Part shown: piece after piece, positions 38,780-46,610 of the stretch | Layout of the letters: each line of letters starts with the position of its first letter | Numbering within the stretch: position 1 is the stretch's first letter | Source of the DNA: Brochothrix campestris | Lineage (GTDB): Bacteria; Bacillota; Bacilli; Lactobacillales; Listeriaceae | Length of the DNA: 64,000 nt | Assembly (NCBI RefSeq): GCF_046058945.1 | Contig: NZ_CP175511.1 | Span: 1,550,001 to 1,614,000 of the forward strand | Direction: 5' to 3' | Notes under the pieces: model-generated | The model's input: only the letters and a program-made list of their open reading frames with translations | The model's database searches: none | What the model was told of the DNA's origin: nothing | Program-made: the position numbers and the translations under genes

Positions 38780-39243
38780 TTATAGACGCGAGTCCGTCCA
38801 ATAAGAGCCATCCTTGACTCGTAAATAGCCATGTTCTGTCTTCAAGTTAGAAGATGGCTTGTTTTTCATATCAGCTTTAGCTCCCCCGTAAGCAGAATAA
38901 GTCGCTGTTTGCTGTTTTCGACCAACATCTTGCCATACTAATTTATGACCCCCATTTGATATTAAAATAACTTTATAGATGCGATTTATTTGCGACTTTC
39001 CGCCTTAAATTGAATGGTTCGACTACCTGAAGTTTCTCCTGATATTTTCACCAATAACCCATTTATAGCCTGAACCACTCGACCAGTTGCTGTTTGTGAA
39101 ATGCAATACTGACTGTTATCAAACGCACTTGGATCATTGACCATCTGTCTGTTATTATGAGTTTCATTTGCCTGGCTAACGATATTTACTGACATTAAAG
39201 GCACTATCATGAAAAGCACCAATAGATTCCGGGAGTTCTTCAT
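38780..39243 (-). pseudogene. Secreted protein gene with internal frameshift
   Basis: ATG 39243 follows AAGGAGCAGC and encodes a signal peptide (about residues 1-26: RNLLVLFMIVPLMSVNIVSQA). After 85 residues the frame stops at 38986; another register continues INRIYKVILISNGGHKLVWQ... to TDSRL and a stop at 38780. Repaired length is about 154 residues, with one cysteine. Not recognised as a known family. Its size, signal and neighbour recall the secreted gene at 33.7 kb but the sequences do not obviously align. Confidence 0.55.
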
Positions 39244-39338
39244 TTAAGCTGCTCCTTACCGTTTTGAACACCCGTATCATATTATGCTGTTTGTCTTTAG
39301 AAACAGAGATGCCACTCATCCTTTATTATTTTCAGAGT

Positions 39339-39363
39339 AAAAAACAGCCCCTTAAGGGACTGT
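39339..39363 (-). terminator. Terminator closing the mazG-dapB-cca-birA operon
   Basis: ACAGTCCCTTAAGGGGCTGT on the minus strand forms a stem of about nine pairs followed by TTTTTTAC. It lies beyond the tandem repeats behind birA. Confidence 0.75.
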
Positions 39364-39410
39364 CCAGATTGTACACAAAGACTGAAAGAATTCTTTTCAT
39401 TTTTCTTCTG

Positions 39411-39688
39411 AGCTGTTTGCTTCTAACCGGTTGCTTTCACTTTTATTCCTCCAGTTACATCAACCAGAAGCTTTCAACTTTCAGATAAATGGCAGCGACG
39501 GGAAATAGTCGCTTTCTTTTATCTTCCAAGCTGTTTGCCTCTAACCGGTTGCTTTCACTTTTATTCCTCCAGTTACATCAACCAGAAGCTTTCAACTTTC
39601 AGATAAATGGCAGCGACGGGAAATAGTCGCTTTCTTTTATCTTCCAAGCTGTTTGCTTCTAACCGGTTGCTTTCACTTTTATTCCTAC
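39411..39688 (-). repeat. 118-bp tandem repeat with hairpin, 2.4 copies, behind birA
   Basis: Copies start at 39411, 39529 and 39647 (period 118); the last is cut by the birA stop codon at 39685-39687. One T/C difference was seen between copies. Each full copy has the stem AGCGAC/GTCGCT (39494-39499 with 39508-39513, and 118 bases on) inside a weaker outer stem AGATAAA/TTTATCT. On the minus strand the unit aligns with the rlmL repeat: ACAGC..TTGGAAG, AAGCGA...TCGCT, CTGAAA.TTGA.AGCT. It also aligns with the element at 56.6 kb, sharing the loop TATTTMCC and TTCTGGTTGA. Confidence 0.92.
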
Positions 39689-40656
39689 ACTTCAATATCC
39701 GCAGAATACACATAATGCAATTCATCGTTAGCATCTTGCAACACTAAGACACCATCATCGGTAATGCCTTTAAATTCGCCCTCTAAAACGCCTTTAAGCG
39801 AGCGCGCTTTAATGTGTTTATTAAATTGCAAGGCGTGTTCCTCCCAATTGCGTTTAATCGGGGCAAAGCCTTCGGTTAAATATTGTTGATAAAAAGCTTC
39901 GAATTTTGTTAGAATCGCTTGAATCAAGGCGCTTCGTTGCAACGTTTCACCACTCGCAAGTCGTAAACTCGTTGCGATGGTTTTAATTTCAGGTGCAAAG
40001 TCCGCTTGATTAACGTTAATGCCCATCCCAATAATAACAGCTTTAACTTCTTCGGGATCGCTCACTAGTTCGGTCAAAACACCACATACTTTTTTACCAT
40101 CAATAAAAATATCGTTCGGCCATTTAATCTGAGCATCGATACCGACCACTTCTTTAATGGCAGCCACAATCGACACGGATGCTAGAAACGTTAATTGTGG
40201 AAACTGCTGCATCGATAACTGTGGTTTTAAGATTAAACTCATCGCGATGTTGTCGCCAGGTTGTGAAAGCCACACGCGTGAGAGCCGTCCGCGACCGGCG
40301 GTTTGAAAATTGGTCACGACTAATGTGCCTTCTGGTGTGCCTTGATGCAACAATTGTTGCGCGATTAATTGTGTCGAGCTCGTCTCAGGATGATAGACGA
40401 TTTTTTGACCAATAACGGTTGTTTTTAGCCCTAAATACAGTTCGTTTTCGGAAATTTGATCGGTGTTTTGCTCAAGTCGATAGCCCTTATTGCGGACCGC
40501 TTCAACTAAAAAACCTTCTTCTTTTAAGGCGTTCATATGTTTCCAAACTGCTGTACGCGAACAGTTTAAATGATCGGCAATCGTTTGTCCCGATACAAAC
40601 GCTGTTTCGGTTGCCGAAAAAAGTTCAAGCAAGGCTTTACGAATATCTGTTTTCAT
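39685..40656 (-). CDS. birA: Biotin-[acetyl-CoA carboxylase] ligase and biotin operon repressor
   Basis: Attaches biotin to AccB and, with its HTH, represses biotin genes. The 323-residue product has an N-terminal winged helix (SGQTIADHLNCSRTAVWKHMNALKEEGF), the catalytic GRGRLSRVW, KWPNDIFIDGKKVCGVLTE, and a C-terminal SH3-like domain (GVLEGEFKGITDDGVLVL). It is therefore a bifunctional, DNA-binding BirA. It overlaps the cca end by 20 bases. The stop codon lies at the edge of the 118-bp repeats. Confidence 0.95.
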   Translation of the reverse strand: MKTDIRKALLELFSATETAFVSGQTIADHLNCSRTAVWKHMNALKEEGFLVEAVRNKGYRLEQNTDQISENELYLGLKTTVIGQKIVYHPETSSTQLIAQQLLHQGTPEGTLVVTNFQTAGRGRLSRVWLSQPGDNIAMSLILKPQLSMQQFPQLTFLASVSIVAAIKEVVGIDAQIKWPNDIFIDGKKVCGVLTELVSDPEEVKAVIIGMGINVNQADFAPEIKTIATSLRLASGETLQRSALIQAILTKFEAFYQQYLTEGFAPIKRNWEEHALQFNKHIKARSLKGVLEGEFKGITDDGVLVLQDANDELHYVYSADIEV

Positions 40657-41824
40657 CTAATACCCACCCCTTAATTGCCGCTGTGTCATTGCTTAACTCC
40701 CCTTGCACAACCGCCTCTTCAATTTGTCGTAGGGCATTTGCTAACCAAGCACCGGGTTTTTTATCCAACCATGCCATAAGGTCATGCCCACTCACTTTCA
40801 ATTCAGCACGGCTGTGCATTGGTAGCGCCTCATATTGGGCAAACACAGCTGCGGTATCCGTTGCAATCTGTTGTGCCGCTTTCAGATGTTCAACTAGTTT
40901 GATGGTTGCTTCGCCAGCATCATACAAGGTTAAGTCAGACCAACTACTTATTTCTTCGTAATAACGTAACGCTTTTGCCACGGTCGTCATTGTCTCATTC
41001 GAAGCCTTCCATTGCTTTAAAAAGGGCTTGGCCTCTGTCGGACAAACAACCGCACATAAAAGTGTCCACGCCTCTAACGGTGTGCGCTGCTCTGACCAAC
41101 TGCAGTTGAGCAATTGCGCTAAGGTCGCTGCACTTGAAGTCATACCCGGAAGATAGGTAAATAAGCCGGTCTCCTTAATTAAGGCTAAGCCTTTAATGAC
41201 ATCCGCACCAGTTAATAGCTTGGTCATTTCAATGTAGCAACGCTCAACCGCGATATGCGAAAGTAACGCTTTATTGGCGGTAATGGCGGCCTTCGTTGCT
41301 TCATCGAGCGTGAAACCCAATTGACTAACAAACCGCAGGGCCCGCATCATCCGCAAAGCATCTTCTGAAAAACGCTCATCCGCAATGCCAACCGCCTCGA
41401 TATGACCTGCTTTAATTGCTGCTTGGCCGTGATAAGGGTCATGCATGACACCAAATTGGTCCATCGCAATCGCATTCATCGTAAAGTCGCGTCGTTTCAA
41501 ATCTTCGACAAGTGAACGTACAAACGTTACTTCGTCAGGGCGACGAAAATCTTGGTAGGTCGATTCTGTTCGAAACGTCGTGATTTCATAACCTTCTTTA
41601 GCTAACATTACCGTCACCGTTCCGTGTTGAATCCCCGTATCAATCGTATGTTTAAACAGCTGCTTCACTTCATCCGGAAACGCTGAGGTAGCGATATCGA
41701 CATCGGCAATCTCACGGTTCAAGAGGAAGTCGCGGACAGAACCACCCACAAAGTATGCTTCAAATCCCGCTGCTGTTAATGTTTCTAGGAGCGGTAACGC
41801 CTCCAAAAATTTACCTGTTAACAT
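40637..41824 (-). CDS. cca: CCA-adding tRNA nucleotidyltransferase
   Basis: Adds or repairs the 3' CCA of tRNA without a template. The 395-residue class II enzyme has FVGGSVRDFLLNREIADVDIATSAFPDEV (nucleotidyltransferase, catalytic DxD), RRDFTMNAIAMD, RFSEDALRMMRALRFVSQLGF, and a C-terminal body domain ending VSGHDLMAWLDKKPG. Same operon order as B. subtilis (dapB...cca-birA). It starts 12 bases after dapB. Confidence 0.95.
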   Translation of the reverse strand: MLTGKFLEALPLLETLTAAGFEAYFVGGSVRDFLLNREIADVDIATSAFPDEVKQLFKHTIDTGIQHGTVTVMLAKEGYEITTFRTESTYQDFRRPDEVTFVRSLVEDLKRRDFTMNAIAMDQFGVMHDPYHGQAAIKAGHIEAVGIADERFSEDALRMMRALRFVSQLGFTLDEATKAAITANKALLSHIAVERCYIEMTKLLTGADVIKGLALIKETGLFTYLPGMTSSAATLAQLLNCSWSEQRTPLEAWTLLCAVVCPTEAKPFLKQWKASNETMTTVAKALRYYEEISSWSDLTLYDAGEATIKLVEHLKAAQQIATDTAAVFAQYEALPMHSRAELKVSGHDLMAWLDKKPGAWLANALRQIEEAVVQGELSNDTAAIKGWVLDENRYS

Positions 41825-41835
41825 CTTCTCACAAC

Positions 41836-42630
41836 CTAATCTAAAATATTATCTAATCCGTAAACTAATCCTGGATGAACCGTCACATAATCAACTCCTA
41901 GTTTAACCCCTGACATGAACGATGCACGATCATAAGAGTCATGACGAATCGTTAAGCCTTGACCCGATGCACCAAACAATACTTCTTGATGAGCGATTAA
42001 ACCGGGTAAACGCACACTATGAATGCGCAAGCCTTCATAGTTGGCACCACGTGCACCTGGCATTGTTTCCGTTTCATCGGGATGTCCTTGCTCGTGCGCC
42101 GGGCGTACTTCAGCAATCATTTCAGCTGTTTTAACAGCTGTTCCTGATGGTGCATCTAATTTACGGTCATGGTGTAGTTCAGTAATTTCAACATCAGGGA
42201 AATATTTCGCTGCCATTTGCGCAAATTTCATCATTAAGACAGCGCCAACTGCAAAGTTCGGTGCAATTAAGCCGCCGGTTTCATTTGCCAGGGCTAACGC
42301 TTGTAATTCTTCAATTTGAGCTGGCGTAAAACCAGTCGTGCCCACAACAGGTGCCACCCGGTGAGATAATGCCAGTTTCGTATGTTTGTATCCGACTTCT
42401 GGGGTCGTCAATTCAATCAACACATCGAACTGTTCTTTTGCAAACAACGTTTCAATCTCATGATAAACAGGCACATCGGTTTCTGCATACGCATTAATTT
42501 CATTAAGGTTTTGATGTTTGGCCGAATGACCTAACACCGCAACAAGTTCGTACGCCTCATCATTTAAGACAAGTTTAACCGCTTCTGATCCCATTCGTCC
42601 TGTGTAACCTGTCACTGCAATTTTAATCAT
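41836..42630 (-). CDS. dapB: 4-hydroxy-tetrahydrodipicolinate reductase
   Basis: Second dedicated step to diaminopimelate and lysine, using NAD(P)H. The 264-residue product has the Rossmann [23 protein letters not shown] and the catalytic [15 protein letters not shown] with the His-His and Lys pair. Start overlaps the mazG stop in an ATGA arrangement, so translation is coupled. Confidence 0.96.
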   Translation of the reverse strand: MIKIAVTGYTGRMGSEAVKLVLNDEAYELVAVLGHSAKHQNLNEINAYAETDVPVYHEIETLFAKEQFDVLIELTTPEVGYKHTKLALSHRVAPVVGTTGFTPAQIEELQALALANETGGLIAPNFAVGAVLMMKFAQMAAKYFPDVEITELHHDRKLDAPSGTAVKTAEMIAEVRPAHEQGHPDETETMPGARGANYEGLRIHSVRLPGLIAHQEVLFGASGQGLTIRHDSYDRASFMSGVKLGVDYVTVHPGLVYGLDNILD

Positions 42631-42962
42631 TTTGCTTCATCCTTTCGTTCCCACCGGTCTTTGTCGCGGTTTTTAAATTTATGCATCACGTGATCGTGTG
42701 CGTCTTGTAAATCAATCTCAAGAGCATTGGCCATGCAGATGACTGTAAACAATAAGTCACCTAGTTCTTCTTGGACTGTTACTTCCGTCTCAGTCGTTTT
42801 CTTTTGTTTTTCACCATGATAGTGGTTGATTTCACGCGCTAATTCCCCCGTTTCTTCGGTGATACGTGCCATCATTGCCAACGGTGAAAAATAACCGGTT
42901 TTAAATTGACTAATATGATCATCGACTTCTGTTTGCATCGTTCGCATTGTTTTATCTGTCAT
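42627..42962 (-). CDS. MazG-like nucleotide pyrophosphohydrolase (YpjD type)
   Basis: A 111-residue all-helical protein with the MazG metal-binding pattern [15 protein letters not shown] (ExxE) and [17 protein letters not shown] (ExxD). It hydrolyses non-canonical or excess NTPs to NMP and PPi in related proteins. The start at 42962 follows GAGGAG by five bases; a longer frame to 43016 would run over this site. First gene of the operon, as ypjD is before dapB in Bacillus. Confidence 0.88.
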   Translation of the reverse strand: MTDKTMRTMQTEVDDHISQFKTGYFSPLAMMARITEETGELAREINHYHGEKQKKTTETEVTVQEELGDLLFTVICMANALEIDLQDAHDHVMHKFKNRDKDRWERKDEAK

Positions 42963-43066
42963 AAGCGCTCCTCGACTTGCCTTATTTGAGCAACAGCTTG
43001 AACGCACGTTCAGCAATGCTATTGCTTGTGTCTTTATTATATCATTTAAGTTTCACAGTTAACAAC

Positions 43067-43095
43067 TTGATTTGCATGCGGTTGACATCTATACT
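43067..43095 (+). promoter_or_regulatory. Promoter of the lin0512-family gene
   Basis: TTGATT (43067-43072) and TATACT (43090-43095) are separated by 17 bases, ending 26 bases before the coding start. Confidence 0.7.
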
Positions 43096-43121
43096 AAACG
43101 TAACTGAATGGAGGAATGAAA

Positions 43122-43481
43122 ATGAAAAAATGTCTCTTTATCCAAACCGGTTTTGGTGTCGATGTTCATGGCCAAGATGTTACGAAAGCAGCTGTACGTG
43201 CCGTTAACCATGCCATCTACCACAATTCAATGTCAGGCATTAAGGATTTATTGCCTGGGAAAGACTTAAATAATATGTGTGTCACTGTCAAACTCGCGAT
43301 TCCAACAGATGTGTCTGAGCTAGATGTTAATGCGGTAAAAGCCCGTATTCCGTTCGGCACAGTTACTGTTGAAACTCAACGTGGCGGAATGGTTACGACT
43401 CATGGCATCGTTATCCCTGAAAAAGGTGACAAAAACGATTTGATGTACATCGTGAATGCGAGTGTTGAGGCAGGTTATTAA
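43122..43481 (+). CDS. Lin0512 family conserved protein
   Basis: A 119-residue protein beginning MKKCLFIQTGFGVDVHGQDVTKAAVRAV and ending GDKNDLMYIVNASVEAGY, matching the conserved lin0512 hypothetical family of Bacilli in length and sequence. No signal or membrane segment; the fold appears mixed alpha/beta. Function unknown. The second ATG (43122) has GGAGG at the right distance, while the first (43116) is too close to it. Single-gene unit with its own promoter. Confidence 0.85.
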   Translation: MKKCLFIQTGFGVDVHGQDVTKAAVRAVNHAIYHNSMSGIKDLLPGKDLNNMCVTVKLAIPTDVSELDVNAVKARIPFGTVTVETQRGGMVTTHGIVIPEKGDKNDLMYIVNASVEAGY

Positions 43482-44042
43482 TTGATGTGAAACATAGGTA
43501 TGACAATATTTATCGCTATCTTTACACATTTCATAATTATTTAGAAACATATAAAAGCATGCTAATCTATGGGAGCTTTTTAAAATAATATCATTGGACA
43601 GTCTGTTTAAGTGGCTTAGACTGAAGATACACGTGGTTCTATTTGTTGAAAACTTTTGCTTGATTGCACTTGAGAGCTTATTTCGTAGCCAGAGTTACTT
43701 CAGTTGTTTTCAAAAAAAGAAGGTTAATTCGCTTTTGTCTACTCTCTAAACCACCTTGTTAAGCTGGCTTTTTTTGCATGCCGAATTGTACTATGAGTGC
43801 ACCACAATAAAGTAAAAAAGGACTCATTCAATATGAGCCTGTCTAATTAAAGTTCCTAGACAATAATTAAATGCTCTCTTCCTATTTCACCCTTTCAGAG
43901 CAGCCTAAAGTGCTGCAATTAATATGATATCGAGCATCCTCATATTACTTTCTAAAGCTTTTACTTAATATCACTATTTAATGTTGGCTTTTAGTCTTCT
44001 CTATCTGCTATGTTACACTATACCAAGAAAAGAGGTGTTATC
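43482..44042. other. Non-coding gap, no gene seen
   Basis: A T- and A-rich 560-base stretch without a credible reading frame on either strand. I looked for a bacteriocin precursor (double-glycine leader, YGNG) to go with the immunity-like gene that follows and saw none. A weak hairpin followed by TTTTTTT near 43755-43780 may end the lin0512-family transcript. Confidence 0.6.
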
Positions 44043-44330
44043 ATGGTCCATTGGTACGCATCAGGTGCAGAACGAGCAACTGAAGCTGAACTTCTCATTA
44101 CAAAACTAATTGCCTCATTAGATTTTCAAACTGCACAGCCGTTAATAACCGTTCTCGAAAGTGGTCGGAATGAACTCACACAGCCGACACAATCACTGAC
44201 TCTTATTTTAAGTCGACTGCAGTTAAGCATCGCGCAGTGTTTATTAAAGCATCCGCTCGTGTTAGATCCTTCGACACAAGTACTTTTCACAGAACTAACA
44301 GCCCTATCAGCCATCCGCTATGGTGGCTAA
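44043..44330 (+). CDS. Small helical protein resembling class II bacteriocin immunity proteins
   Basis: A 95-residue, soluble, all-helical protein (MVHWYASGAERATEAELLIT...). The central pattern PLITVLESGRNELTQPTQSL..ILSRLQLSIAQCL and the end FTELTALSAIRYGG resemble pediocin/enterocin A immunity proteins (four-helix bundle) in length and spacing. The match is by eye and could be chance. Start chosen at 44043, after AAAGAGGTGTTATC. No bacteriocin gene is next to it, so it would be an orphan; a convergent ABC-2 exporter follows. Confidence 0.5.
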   Translation: MVHWYASGAERATEAELLITKLIASLDFQTAQPLITVLESGRNELTQPTQSLTLILSRLQLSIAQCLLKHPLVLDPSTQVLFTELTALSAIRYGG

Positions 44331-44346
44331 TCCCACTATACAGCGA

Positions 44347-44380
44347 CAGCACACAACCGACCATCGTTGTGTGCTGCTTT
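44347..44380 (+). terminator. Terminator behind the immunity-like gene
   Basis: CAGCACACAAC and GTTGTGTGCTG form an 11-pair stem followed by CTTTTTATT. Confidence 0.92.
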
Positions 44381-44389
44381 TTATTCATA

Positions 44390-45250
44390 TCAACGTTTCT
44401 CTGCTTGTTGCTTCATTAATGCCACTCCAAAACACACGACAATTGCTCCGACGACAACACTTAGTTCCAACCAAGTGGTTGTTGGGAAACGCCCCAGCTC
44501 ATAACCAATCCCCATCTGTATTTCAAAATCATTGCGCTGAGCCACAGTTTCATTAATAAAACTGTTATTCACCTCGTCAGTCATCAACACGCGCCGGTAG
44601 AGGGCTGCCACATAAGAGGTTGGAAAACATTTAATGACTGTTTGCGCTACGGTTGGCAAGGAACCAAGTGGCACATAGACACCTGCTATAAAACCCGACA
44701 ACGTTCCCACCATCGTCGCAATCGAATTAAACACATTGTAAGAACGCACGCTATTCACAATCACTAAATTCAAACTGGCCCCACTTAGAACGGACAGTAA
44801 GCTCAGTCCGAGCAACTGCATAACGAGCAACATGGTGATGCTAAAACCATTGACGAAGGAGAGATAGGCCAAACCTAACACGAGTACAAACACCGTACAA
44901 AGAAAGCCAATCACAACAGCGGTACTAATATAACTCAACAGCACCCACCGCTGTTTGAGCGGTGACACGCTAAAATCTTTGATGATACCGGTCGCACGAT
45001 CATTAATCATTTGCTCATAGGCACTTAAGGTCGTCGAAACGCCAGTAATAGCAAGCATTCCCGCTAAAATCCAACAATCGAGTAATTCGCCCGCTGCTGG
45101 CACTGTTGCCCAATTAACGCGCATTGTTTCACGCAAAAAAATGACGTAAAGTAGCAATACCACAAAGACACCGAGCATTGCAAAAAACAAAGCTGAACGG
45201 TCGCGGAAGAACAGCAGTAGATTCCGCCTAATTAAAGGATTAGCCATCAT
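44390..45250 (-). CDS. ABC-2 type transporter permease
   Basis: A 286-residue protein with six membrane segments, starting MANPLIRRNLLLFFRDRSALFFAMLGVFVVLLLY, with FSVSPLKQRWVLLSY and SGFIAGVYVPLGSLPTVAQTVIKCFPTSYVAALYRRVL, typical of drug/polysaccharide ABC-2 exporters of the DrrB type. It overlaps the ATPase gene by 11 bases. Substrate unknown; antibiotic or lipid export is a family-level guess. Confidence 0.9.
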   Translation of the reverse strand: MMANPLIRRNLLLFFRDRSALFFAMLGVFVVLLLYVIFLRETMRVNWATVPAAGELLDCWILAGMLAITGVSTTLSAYEQMINDRATGIIKDFSVSPLKQRWVLLSYISTAVVIGFLCTVFVLVLGLAYLSFVNGFSITMLLVMQLLGLSLLSVLSGASLNLVIVNSVRSYNVFNSIATMVGTLSGFIAGVYVPLGSLPTVAQTVIKCFPTSYVAALYRRVLMTDEVNNSFINETVAQRNDFEIQMGIGYELGRFPTTTWLELSVVVGAIVVCFGVALMKQQAEKR

Positions 45251-46130
45251 CTAACCTCCTGAGGTAGACATCTTCAAGACTGCCTTCCTTCACTTCAAAC
45301 CGGCTGATGTCTGTTTGATAGCGTTGTAATAACGCCACGCATTGTGCGACTGATGTTAGCACGATTAAAAGATGCTGATTTTCCCATTCACACGGTCGTC
45401 CTGCCGCACGTTCAATCGTGATAATCCGTTGCAAATTGCCTTTATAAATGAGCATACGCGTTTGGGTGTAGTGTTGCTTCAAGCCACTAGGTGTACCCTC
45501 ACGTACAATTTGACCTTGGTCGATTATATAAATATAATTCGCCTGTTCGGCTTCTTCCAAATAATGGGTCGTCAAAACAATCGTTAACTGTTCACACCGC
45601 TGTTTTGCTTTAATGATTGACCACAATTGTCGACGTGTTTGCGCATCTAAGCCAGTTGTAGGTTCATCTAAAAATAATACCTCTGGTTGCGGCAGTAAGG
45701 CTCTAGCAATATCAGCACGGCGACGCTGCCCCCCTGACAAAGCACCAACACACCGATTGGCAATCCCACCAATGTTTAACGCGGTCATACTTCGCTCTAC
45801 AGCCACTTCATCGCCTTGATAGAGACGATTGCGTATCTGTAAGTTTTCATAGACGCTGAGACGCTCATCAAGAACGCTTTGTTGAAAGACAACCCCAATT
45901 TTAGCGCGGACACGAGTTGTTGCAGTCGTCAAATCGTCACCCGCCAAGCTAATTTGGCCTGAAGTCGGCGTTGTTAAAGTACATAACAGACTAATTAAAG
46001 TCGATTTTCCCGCACCATTAGCTCCCAAAATGGCAACCATTGTCCCTTTATTAACTGTGAGCGACACTGCTTTTAGTGCACAGTGTGTCCCATAAAACTT
46101 GCTGACGTTTTTCACTGCTACATAGGTCAT
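45240..46130 (-). CDS. ABC transporter ATPase (DrrA-like)
   Basis: The 296-residue ATPase has Walker A LGANGAGKSTLIS, Q-loop VVFQQSVLDERLS, signature GALSGGQRRRADIARAL, Walker B VLFLDEPTTGLD and H-loop TTHYLEEAEQA, with a DrrA-type C-terminal extension (about 220-296). It forms an exporter with the next gene. Divergent from the small membrane protein gene at 46.3 kb. Confidence 0.94.
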   Translation of the reverse strand: MTYVAVKNVSKFYGTHCALKAVSLTVNKGTMVAILGANGAGKSTLISLLCTLTTPTSGQISLAGDDLTTATTRVRAKIGVVFQQSVLDERLSVYENLQIRNRLYQGDEVAVERSMTALNIGGIANRCVGALSGGQRRRADIARALLPQPEVLFLDEPTTGLDAQTRRQLWSIIKAKQRCEQLTIVLTTHYLEEAEQANYIYIIDQGQIVREGTPSGLKQHYTQTRMLIYKGNLQRIITIERAAGRPCEWENQHLLIVLTSVAQCVALLQRYQTDISRFEVKEGSLEDVYLRRLDDG

Positions 46131-46206
46131 TTACCATCCCCCTATCGCACTTTTTTTCAGCATATCAAATTAAGCGGTCGCCTATCAAACATTCGTCTGT
46201 TCTAAA

Positions 46207-46235
46207 TTGACACTAATGCTACTCCCTGTCATACT
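46207..46235 (+). promoter_or_regulatory. Promoter of the small membrane protein gene
   Basis: A perfect -35 TTGACA (46207-46212) lies 17 bases from CATACT (46230-46235); the gene starts 31 bases on. Confidence 0.6.
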
Positions 46236-46266
46236 AGCTATAACTAATCAGAGGAGATGACTACGA

Positions 46267-46599
46267 ATGATAACTAAAACTCTACCCTATCTCTTAACGT
46301 TTGGCGCCGCTATTTTCGCTCTCTTCGTTTTACAACTTTCGGCTCGTGACACTTTTATTTTCATGTTAATGTCGCTCCTAATTGTTTCTAGCAGTGCTTT
46401 TTTGGCTAACAAAAAAACAGCGCCGCTTGGCGTACTATTCACCAAGTCGCTGCTCTTCAGTATAATCGCCACTATCTATTTCAGCTGCCTTACGGACTAT
46501 TCAGCATTCACCATACTGTTGATTGGTGTGGTTATTTTCGTTATTAGTTTTATTCAAGTTGGTATTAATCGTGACCTCTCTAGCGACCAAACAAAATAA
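46267..46599 (+). CDS. Small integral membrane protein, unknown family
   Basis: A 110-residue protein with four predicted membrane segments (about 5-22, 28-44, 55-75, 80-100) and a short charged tail. GAGGAGATGA lies upstream and a good promoter precedes it. I do not recognise a family; size and topology resemble DUF3021/YoaS-like small membrane proteins of Bacilli but this is not firm. It converges with the Mga-like regulator. Confidence 0.65.
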   Translation: MITKTLPYLLTFGAAIFALFVLQLSARDTFIFMLMSLLIVSSSAFLANKKTAPLGVLFTKSLLFSIIATIYFSCLTDYSAFTILLIGVVIFVISFIQVGINRDLSSDQTK

Positions 46600-46610
46600 G
46601 ACGGCACCTA

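Noticed and set aside
5315..39688. The tandem repeats as CRISPR arrays
   Set aside because: Periods of 118-119 bases with no spacers, only two to three copies, and no cas genes.
28966..43630. A repeat shared by 28966-28986 and 43617-43635 (AGACTGAAGATA)
   Set aside because: Only about 12-13 bases match, with no extended arms; within chance for AT-rich gaps.
43482..44042. A class IIa bacteriocin gene beside the immunity-like gene
   Set aside because: No YGNGV motif, double-glycine leader or ribosome site with a short frame on either strand.
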